From: Paenibacillus pabuli | GTDB lineage: Bacteria; Bacillota; Bacilli; Paenibacillales; Paenibacillaceae | Direction: 5' to 3' | Assembly (NCBI RefSeq): GCF_039831995.1 | Contig: NZ_JBDOIO010000003.1 | Location: 1,054,001-1,118,000 of the forward strand | Length of the DNA: 64,000 nucleotides | Shown here: one piece after another, positions 55,049-62,400 of the stretch | How positions within the stretch are numbered: position 1 is the stretch's first letter | Layout: every line of letters starts with the position of its first letter | The notes under the pieces: generated by a model | Databases searched by the model: none | What the model saw: only the letters and a program-made list of their open reading frames with translations | What the model was told of the DNA's origin: nothing | Translations under genes and position numbers: made by a program

Positions 55049-55061
55049 GCATAGCCTATTA
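55049..55061. promoter_or_regulatory. Shared 13-bp box, copy 2 (MarR gene leader)
   Basis: GCATAGCCTATTA, the reverse complement of the copy at 54546-54558, lies 26 bp upstream of the MarR start. Next to it is an almost perfect palindrome ATATTCTT-TAAG-AAGAATAT at about 55062-55081. Confidence 0.55.
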
Positions 55062-55142
55062 ATATTCTTTAAGAAGAATATCCTTAATTTGAACCTTTGT
55101 CAATCTAATGTTTCTCAGCCGTATGTCATTTCGGTTAAAACT

Positions 55143-55164
55143 AAAAAGCCGCCATGAAGGCGGC
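55143..55164 (-). terminator. Intrinsic terminator (recurring type) after bshB2
   Basis: On the minus strand GGCCGCC pairs with GGCGGCT around TTCAT, followed by TTTT. It lies 33 bp past the stop of the deacetylase gene. Confidence 0.82.
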
Positions 55165-55196
55165 CAAGCTGTTCTTTAGCTGGTAGGTAAACCATT

Positions 55197-55895
55197 TTAC
55201 TCAAAACGATACGTCCAGAACGTTTCTCTCCCGAATCTGCGCTGGATCTCTTCATCATCCAATTTGCGATTGCCGACAAGCTCCGCAGCCTGAAATTGCG
55301 AACGGTGAGCTTGAATGGCACCCATTTTTTGTTCCAGATATTGCGTTACATCGACAACTGTGTCCGCTTTTCCGATGGCCTGCTCATGGTTTTTGGAGAA
55401 TGCAACACAATATACGGTTGGACGCTCTTCTGCCGGTATCCGGGAAATGGTCCGTATGACAGCGGCACCGGTAGCATCGTGGTCAGGATGTACACTATAG
55501 CCTGGATAGAAGGTAAAGACCAGGGTTGGTTTGAGCTCCTCTACCAAATCCATGATACGACTATCGAGCAGATGTGCATCCTCGAATTCGATCATCTTGT
55601 CGTGAAAACCAAGCATTCTCAAGTCCTGAATACCAATCGCCTGAGCGGACTCTTCCAACTCCACCTTGCGGATGGCAGGCAGGGTGACTCGGTTTGCAAA
55701 AGGAGGAATGCCCATATTGCGACCCATTTCGCCTAATGTCAAACAAGCATAGGTGACGTGTGCACCGCCATCGATGTATTTTGCAAGCGTTCCGGCAACG
55801 GAAAAGGCCTCGTCATCCGGATGGGGATATATTACTAAAATACGTTCACTTTCGTATGGTTTATGGTTCATGCTGTTTCGATCCTCCGCTTTCAT
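55197..55895 (-). CDS. bshB2: Bacillithiol biosynthesis deacetylase BshB2 (YojG)
   Basis: A 232-aa zinc-dependent deacetylase of the LmbE/PIG-L family that releases acetate from GlcNAc-malate to give GlcN-malate, the second step of bacillithiol synthesis. The zinc/catalytic motif PHPDDEAF and the second site SVHPDHDATGAAVIR are present. The ATG at 55895 overlaps the yojF stop (TGATG) and has GGGAGAG upstream; an internal ATG at 55871 has GGAGGA and is an alternative start. It is coupled to yojF, as in B. subtilis. Confidence 0.92.
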   Translation of the reverse strand: MKAEDRNSMNHKPYESERILVIYPHPDDEAFSVAGTLAKYIDGGAHVTYACLTLGEMGRNMGIPPFANRVTLPAIRKVELEESAQAIGIQDLRMLGFHDKMIEFEDAHLLDSRIMDLVEELKPTLVFTFYPGYSVHPDHDATGAAVIRTISRIPAEERPTVYCVAFSKNHEQAIGKADTVVDVTQYLEQKMGAIQAHRSQFQAAELVGNRKLDDEEIQRRFGRETFWTYRFE

Positions 55896-56239
55896 CAGAA
55901 ACTCTCCCGACTAAGTTGAAATGCCACAACCAATTTCCCTTGGCTGTCATGACCAGCCAAAATCAGTCGATCCTTTTCATTTTCATCAATATGTGTAAGG
56001 CCTTCCGCATAAACCCAACCCGTAGTCGTTTTTAAGCCTACACGGTATGGGTTCGTACCTGAGATTGATCCCTGCGTGTATCGAATGGCCGCATTGGAAA
56101 TGAAAGCCGAGGCAGGGTGACGGGTACTATCGTAATGATTCGCATACGCACCTGTCGTCATTTCGAGGTGTAAGTATAGATCCTGATCAATGAAACCATT
56201 GATTTTGGCTTGGACATCTTGAGGTTGTATAGGTTGCAT
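55895..56239 (-). CDS. yojF: YojF family protein
   Basis: A protein of about 114 aa matching the YojF/DUF1806 family (MQPIQPQDVQAKINGFIDQD, RVGLKTTTGWVYAEGLTHID and a GHDSQGKLVVAFQLS end). The frame is open to 56281, but the ATG at 56239 has AAGGAGATC and is the start. Its stop overlaps the start of the deacetylase gene. The same pair occurs in B. subtilis; the role of YojF is not known. Confidence 0.9.
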   Translation of the reverse strand: MQPIQPQDVQAKINGFIDQDLYLHLEMTTGAYANHYDSTRHPASAFISNAAIRYTQGSISGTNPYRVGLKTTTGWVYAEGLTHIDENEKDRLILAGHDSQGKLVVAFQLSRESF

Positions 56240-56390
56240 AGTGATCTCCTTATGTGGTCTAAAGATAAATACTTTCTCCATTTTAACATATGTTCATGGA
56301 GAATAAACAATCAGTGGATTCCTGACTACGTTACAGAACATATATAACCTATAAAATGTGCTCCAAAAATGAATATGTTTGCTGCATTCT

Positions 56391-56660
56391 TTATACCGTA
56401 TACATATCAAATTCAGCAGTGAATGTAATTGTCGTCCCGCGTACAGTCGGATCTTCCGACGGTGAACTGGAATAAACAACTGATTGCGTTTATCCTGAGG
56501 TATGCCGATTCCTGTATCCCTGATCGTAAATTGAAGCCAGACCCCTACCAGCATTTGTGAAGAGTAATTTGGCCACCAGTGAGATACTTCCCTCATCCGT
56601 AAATTTCACTGCGTTTCCCAGCAAATTAAGAATGACTTCTCGGATCTTGCATTTATTTTA
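56391..56660 (-). pseudogene. Decayed sensor histidine kinase, ATPase-domain remnant
   Basis: Reading leftward, KIREVILNLLGNAVKFTDEG (N-box) is followed after a frameshift by LQFTIRDTGIGIPQDKRNQL (G1 box). Then a deletion and frameshift remove the G2/GLGL region, and the frame ends in GTTITFTAEFDMYTV at a TAA (56391-56393), the typical end of a kinase ATPase domain. No kinase core or upstream domains remain beyond about 56660. Clearly the remnant of a hybrid-type histidine kinase gene. Confidence 0.8.
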
Positions 56661-56726
56661 TACTATAAAGGATAAAGATTCGTACGTCACATCAAATATG
56701 GAAAAAAAACAAAATTGTCGAAAGCG

Positions 56727-56751
56727 AAAAAAGCCGCCATATTGGCGACTT
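56727..56751 (-). terminator. Intrinsic terminator (recurring type) after CPBP gene region
   Basis: On the minus strand AAGTCGCC pairs with GGCGGCTT around AATAT, followed by TTTT. It differs by one base over 20 from the copy at 39011-39030. Confidence 0.82.
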
Positions 56752-56821
56752 GTATCGTAATCTATCTTTGCTTCTTTTTTACTTATGGAATATCATGCGT
56801 CCTTCAGTAACATGTCCTCGT

Positions 56822-56959
56822 TTATTCACTGAACTCACTCTTAATTTTGATTAGCTTTTCTAAATGAGGCTTAATTGCTCTCAAATCCTTAATTTTCCGG
56901 AGATTATTGCCATGTGATTTCAGATAGATGTACTTCTTTTTGCAATCCAGATTCCTGGT
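56822..56959 (-). other. In-frame continuation of the CPBP reading frame past its stop
   Basis: Directly after the TAA of the CPBP gene the same frame stays open for 45 codons to a TAA at 56822-56824. The translation is Lys-rich (contains YIYLKSHGNNLRKIKDLRAI and LEKLIKIKSEF). It has no ATG or obvious ribosome binding site. It could be a chance open frame, a former C-terminal extension or a remnant of another gene. Confidence 0.3.
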
Positions 56960-57670
56960 TTAACTAAAGATCATACCCGTCATCGTAAAAATGATATTCA
57001 TGTAGATGTGCATTAGAATGGAAGCAACGATTCCCTTAGATCGTATGGCAACTCCTCCCATAAAGAACCCACCTATAGAAAAGGCAATACATACCCAAAT
57101 CGAGAAACCCAAGTCATAATGGGACATCCCAAAAAGCAGACTCGTTATCATTAATCCATAAACGTTACCAGACCATTTTACATATTGGCTAAGTAAGACG
57201 CCTCTCCATACCCACTCCTCTAAAATGGAGTTTACGAGAGAAAATATCAGTCCATAATACAACAGCAGCCTGAATTCGTCAGTATCTAAATCACTTACAT
57301 AGGAATAGATAAAATAACTCGTCCCGATCGCCATCACAACTGCAAAAATGCCAAGAAATCTCCATACCGGGTCTTCTTTTCCTCGCCATATCAAGGGAAA
57401 AGAAATGCTTGCCCGAAAGTTTCCTACTCGAAGAACTTCAGAAGAGAACATGCTGCGCACATTAATCATAAGGAAAGGTACTACGTATGCGATGACACTA
57501 AATCTGGATACGATAATACGCACTTCGTTAGGTACTCCCAGGGAATAACAAATTGTATTAATCCACTCCCTTAGAAAGTGCGATATGGTATAACCGATCA
57601 GGAATATAAGGATTATTTTAAAACTTCGTAAAATCAGTGATTTGATTTTCATACTTGGCTCCATATTCAT
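56960..57670 (-). CDS. CPBP-family intramembrane protease
   Basis: A 236-aa membrane protein of the CPBP (CAAX-protease/bacteriocin-processing) family with six to eight hydrophobic segments. The catalytic glutamates E151-E152 and R156 lie in SILEEWVWRGVLL, and the conserved His H184 in FGMSHYDLGF; the third family motif is FMGGVAIRSKGIVASILMH. Members process membrane substrates or act in bacteriocin immunity; the substrate is unknown. The reading frame continues past the stop codon (see 56822-56959). Confidence 0.88.
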   Translation of the reverse strand: MNMEPSMKIKSLILRSFKIILIFLIGYTISHFLREWINTICYSLGVPNEVRIIVSRFSVIAYVVPFLMINVRSMFSSEVLRVGNFRASISFPLIWRGKEDPVWRFLGIFAVVMAIGTSYFIYSYVSDLDTDEFRLLLYYGLIFSLVNSILEEWVWRGVLLSQYVKWSGNVYGLMITSLLFGMSHYDLGFSIWVCIAFSIGGFFMGGVAIRSKGIVASILMHIYMNIIFTMTGMIFS

Positions 57671-57786
57671 TTTTTAATCTATCACCCTATGTATCACTTC
57701 ATGGATTCAATACATTGTAACATAGCATATAGCGTCTACTGTTCATCGCATTGAGAAATCAGCTATGAATTTTCTTCTACAACAAT

Positions 57787-57812
57787 AACCTGACAACAAT
57801 TGTTGTCAGGTT
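57787..57812. terminator. Perfect 26-bp palindrome
   Basis: The 13-base half AACCTGACAACAA is followed directly by its reverse complement. As RNA it gives an 11-bp stem with an AATT loop. The T-run is poor on both strands, so terminator function for the minus-strand pseudogene upstream is possible and an operator is the alternative. Confidence 0.4.
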
Positions 57813-57834
57813 TGACAGTCCGCTGTACACATAT

Positions 57835-58063
57835 TTATGTACTATCATTCACTGTAACGACCAACGTTTTAGGTGATCCATTCTTGATGGTAATCGAGTA
57901 AGGTACGTAATGATCGTAAATTTTCCATCGTAGAAAGTGGTTCTCTTTAGATCCAGCCCTTCCGTTAAAATCGGCTGAAGGAAATCCAAGTCTTTATTTT
58001 GGCCGACAAGGTTGTTGATTTCGCTAATGAACTCCTTTAGTTCTCCTTCTGGAGTTTACAGCA
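57835..58063 (-). pseudogene. Remnant C-terminal fragment of an unidentified gene
   Basis: Leftward, a coding-like frame gives TPEGELKEFISEINNLVGQN and then LDFLQPILTEGLDLKRTTFY, after which the sense shifts frame and continues as DHYVPYSITIKNGSPKTLVV to a TAA at 57835-57837. The N-terminal part is missing, and the 5' edge coincides with an inverted repeat starting at 58065. I do not recognise the parent family. The surrounding 57671-58372 holds no intact gene. Confidence 0.5.
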
Positions 58064-58064
58064 C

Positions 58065-58120
58065 GACAAATAAGCCCCATTCGGCAGCTTTTCATGAGTG
58101 AAAGCCTAGCCTTATTTGTC
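58065..58120. repeat. 56-bp inverted-repeat element at pseudogene edge
   Basis: Perfect 10-bp ends GACAAATAAG (58065-58074) and CTTATTTGTC (58111-58120), with an inner near-palindrome (GCTTTTCAT...GTGAAAGC). It abuts the 5' end of the gene remnant. Confidence 0.45.
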
Positions 58121-58372
58121 TGATTGCTTATGAAACATCAAATCCTTATTTTCTCTTATAAATCAACTTTTGTATATAGATTTAACCCAATTTAGGTAAT
58201 TCGAAACGGGTAGGCCCACACGAAAACAAGAAGAGATTCATCAACTAATTTCTCTTTTTTCTTTTGAATCGACTCTGTATGATTAACGATAGCTCTGCAT
58301 ATGTACGAATAGAAGGCAAGCATCCCTCTTACATCACAATTAGAACAATGTAGCGGAAGGAGATACCCAGAA

Positions 58373-59164
58373 TTGAAAGCTTTTATTCAATTATTACATT
58401 TCGGCTATCACCAGGCGATGAGCTGCATTTTTCCTGTGGCCATCTTCGGGACCCTGGCCCTCACCAGCGTAATCGAGGTACCTTTCTTTCATCGCTATGA
58501 TGCCATTCTACTTATTTTGCTTGGCGTCCAATATCTCATGTACCGAAGCGGGTTGGAAACTCGGGATGAAATTAAAGTCATATGTGTGTTTCATATTATC
58601 GGATTGGTACTCGAACTTTACAAAGTAAGCATGGGTTCCTGGTCATATCCTGAGCCCGGATTCACCAAAGTGTTTGGGGTGCCACTGTATAGCGGCTTCA
58701 TGTATGCGAGTGTAGCGAGCTTTATGTGTCAGATCTGGCGAAGATTACGCATGGACATGACGGGATGGCCTGGGTTTGCACCCTCGTTTCTGCTCGGAGG
58801 AGCCATCTATCTCAACTTCTTCACCCACCATTTCATTCCTGATTTTCGTTGGTGGCTCACGGCTCTGGTCTTTATCGTATTTTGGAAAACATGGATAATC
58901 TACCGGGTACGGACCAAGACGTATCGCATGCCTTTATCGCTCGCTTTTGTCATTGTAGGTTTCTTCATCTGGGCTGCCGAGAATATTGCTACGTTCTTTA
59001 ATGGCTGGAAATACCCTGATCAGCACGATGCCTGGCAGTTGGTCAGTTTCAGCAAAATCAGCTCATGGTTCCTGCTCGTTATCATTAGCGTCATCATTGT
59101 TGCCCAGCTTAAGTACGTTAAAGCCAATCGAACTAGCATTGGCCCCAACAGGAATAAAAACTGA
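58373..59164 (+). CDS. DUF817 family membrane protein
   Basis: A 263-aa integral membrane protein with about seven or eight hydrophobic segments and the DUF817 signature SYPEPGFTKVFGVPLYSGFM followed by YASVASFMCQIWRR; NFFTHHFIPDFRWWL and the late WKYPDQHDAW are also typical. The start is TTG, preceded by AAGGAGAT. Function of DUF817 is unknown. Single gene with a downstream terminator. Confidence 0.88.
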   Translation: MKAFIQLLHFGYHQAMSCIFPVAIFGTLALTSVIEVPFFHRYDAILLILLGVQYLMYRSGLETRDEIKVICVFHIIGLVLELYKVSMGSWSYPEPGFTKVFGVPLYSGFMYASVASFMCQIWRRLRMDMTGWPGFAPSFLLGGAIYLNFFTHHFIPDFRWWLTALVFIVFWKTWIIYRVRTKTYRMPLSLAFVIVGFFIWAAENIATFFNGWKYPDQHDAWQLVSFSKISSWFLLVIISVIIVAQLKYVKANRTSIGPNRNKN

Positions 59165-59307
59165 CATGCGAAGAAATGTTCCAACCGTCCAATAATTACT
59201 CCATTGGAAGGGCGTATATTCCTTGTAAATAAAATGGCGATTGGCTAATACAAGCTGACGATTCTGATATGGAGGCTATCGTAAAGCTTATTCCTCAATA
59301 ACAACAC

Positions 59308-59335
59308 AAAAAGGGCGCCAATGCTGGCGTCCTTT
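59308..59335. terminator. Bidirectional intrinsic terminator
   Basis: AAAAAGG-GCGCCA pairs with TGGCGT-CCTTTTT around ATGC, with A/T runs on both sides, between the convergent DUF817 and pectinesterase genes. Confidence 0.85.
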
Positions 59336-59410
59336 TTGCGACTGAATTCTTTTTGGAGATTTCTCCGTTAAGCAACTTACTCCGACCGCTTCATATCAAT
59401 TTGGCATTTA

Positions 59411-62400
59411 TTAACGTTTTACAACGACTTTAATAGATGATCTTGAAGTGTTCCCTGCTCGGTCCGCTGCCTCATAAGTAATCGTATATACACGATCCTG
59501 ACCTTTGCCTTTTCCAGTACGTTCGGCGCGAAGCTTAAATTCAAAATCGGCAGTTCCGTACGCTGCTCCTTGGATATCAGGTGACTTGTTTCCATGTCCC
59601 TTGCCTTTATCCGGTTGGCTGCTTGTAATGGATATGAGTTTGACAGAGGCTACCCCTGTTCCTTGATCGGTGGCATCTGCTGTAACACGGATCGTCTCCA
59701 TTTTGTTTGCATTTTCTTTCAGAACGGGTTTATTCACTTGGAGCCGCAGCACTGGTGGCGTGGTATCTCTAACCGTTTCCGCCCGGAAGTTGATGATATA
59801 GGATTTCACGCCACCGTCTTGCCCCGTAACCTTCACCACGGCCTGACCCGGTACAGCTGCAGTTTGCTTCACTTCCACGATGGATCTCTCGGATACAGCT
59901 TCCGCCGAAACAAGAGGCAGCGCGCTGCCCGCTTTAACTTCAACCTCATAGTTCTTCTGAGACGAGTTAAATCCCGACAGAGGCTTACCATTCACGGATA
60001 AACTGGCCAGATCCCGATTCGCCTGAACCAATGAAACGTTTAACGTTGGATTCCATGCATCAGATCCCGCAAAATGCTGTGCCGGAAGGTATCTTTCTGC
60101 TTCTCCCGCAGTCAGCTGTGTGGACCAGTTACTTCTTCCTTTGGCGTTGGCACCAGGTCCATAACTGGCATACTCAGCGAAACGGGCGGTCTTTTCATTA
60201 TCAGCATTGCTCCAATTATTCCAACCTGCCGGACTAATATGATCATCCATATAACTGTTAATGTAGGCGACATGGGCGTTTGGTCGCCACGGTCTGCCAA
60301 GAGCCACTTTGCCCGTCAGTCCGGGTTCGGCAGTAATCCGGCTATTCAGAAAAACATAACCTGTCTTCCCTTCGGCTGTGGAGGCCGCCGTCACATACCC
60401 GTTACTCAGACTATGGATGATGCTGTTCTCAAAGAGAGCAGCGGCATTCCCAAATATGAAGTCGACATCGCCTTCGATGTAACTGTCAACATAGTATTGT
60501 CTGCCGTCATTGACATATAACGTATCCTGCCAGCCTTTCAGGCTGATATCTCGAAACACAAGGCGATCCCCACGCGCAAAAAGTGCAACGGCTTGCCCGG
60601 CATTGTCACCCGCATCATTCTGTATCGTCAGATGTTCGGCTGTAAAGTCATTCGTTTGAACCCTGAAGCTGTAACTGTTCGATGTACCGAGCGGATTTCC
60701 ATTCCCGTCCAGTGTGCTAGCTGAATCTCCATAGACCAGGATGGTCCCTTCACGGCTCTCTCCGATCATCCGAAGGTGGGTTTTACTTGATGGCACATTT
60801 AATTTTTCACGATAGACCCCATCTTTGATTCGGATAATGGTAGGAAGGATCGTATTATCAGGGCTTGCATCAATCGCATCCTGAACTCGCTCAAATTCTC
60901 CACTGCCATTAGAAGCAACGGTCAAAATGACTGCAGGAGTTTCAAATACTGAAACAGATGACATTCCCTCTCCTGCTTCGTTATTTGCCGTGACCACATA
61001 ATAGTACGTCTTCCCGTTGCTCAGACCCGAATCGGTATAAGACGTTTCGGTCACCTCCGCAGCAACCGATGCGAACGGCCCGTCAGGAGATTCACTGCGT
61101 TTTACAGCATAGCTGTCTGCTCCCTGCACACCCTCCCAGGTTAAACTGATTGCACCATCTTCAGGCTCTGCATGCAACCCAGTTGGAGACGGTGGTGTTC
61201 CGTCGTCAGCGGAAGGTCTTGCTCCTGCGGGAGCAGACTCGAGACTATGCGTATTTCCACTTACAGCAGTGATTTTGTAGTAATAAGGCACACCGTTCGC
61301 GAGTCCTGTATCTGTGTATGAGGTTCGGGACTGCCCTTCAGCGATGACTTCATACGTTCCGTTTGAACCAGTGGATCGCTTGATCTGATAGGTTTCCGCT
61401 CCCTCAATCGGCTGCCACTCCATCGCGATTGAATTCGGCTGCGGTTTTACGACAGGCTCAGGTGTAGACAACGCTCTGGACGGCGTAATGGCAACAGGTG
61501 CCGAATCCGCTCCTTCACCACCAATGCTGGTTGCCGAAACTACATAGTAATATGTGGTCCCATTATCCAGTCCGCCATCCCGGAAGGAAGGCTGCGTCAG
61601 TTTGGCTGCTACGGTAGTAAATGGACCGTCTGCCTGAACGCTACGTTTAACCGTGTAATGGCTCGCCTGTTCGACGGGCTGCCATGCCAGTTCAGCCTGT
61701 GCATCTCTTGGTTTTCCCTGCAGCTCTTCTGGTGCTTCGGGTTTCACGGCATCTTCTGAAGGTGTTACTTCTACTTTGTTGGAAGGTCCGCTTTCTCCTG
61801 AAGCACCCAGTGCAGTGACGACATAATGGTACGTTGTTCCATTTACAACAGAGTCGTCGATAAAGCTGGTGCCTGCGACTTCAGAAGCAATTGGTTCGTA
61901 AGCCGACTCTTCTCCTGTACTTCGTTTAATATTGTAGGTTGATGCTCCTTCAGCCTCGTCCCAGTTGAGTCTAACCATTCCGTTTCCTGGCTGGGCAGTA
62001 AGTCCTTTAGGGGCTGCCACAGGCTCAACGTAGAGACGAAGATTGTCATAATATATCGTCCCTTTACCTGTACCAGGTGTTTTGGCCAGAATACGGCCGA
62101 TTCCATCGGTGAGCACGTCTGCCTGGAACGGAATGTTATCCGCTACTCGTACATGGTCGATATAGATATCCGCTTTTTGCATCGCTACATTGGCAGTGAT
62201 CTTCAGGTTGTACCATTGATTGTTTGCAGGGGCATCCATCAGTTTATGATCCACCCCGTCTCTCTTGTAAACCAGCGTATAGCTATCTTCTGCAGCGGGA
62301 GCAGCCGGCTTGCGGATTTCTATCGAAAGCGGTGTACGGTTCCCTGCGTTATTTTGCAGCTGCAGTACATATGCTGTTCCAGGCCAGGAAGGTGACATGA

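Noticed and set aside
56294..56596. 100-aa minus-strand open frame as an intact gene
   Set aside because: It contains only the G1 box of a histidine kinase ATPase domain, with matching parts in other frames on both sides; treated as part of a pseudogene.
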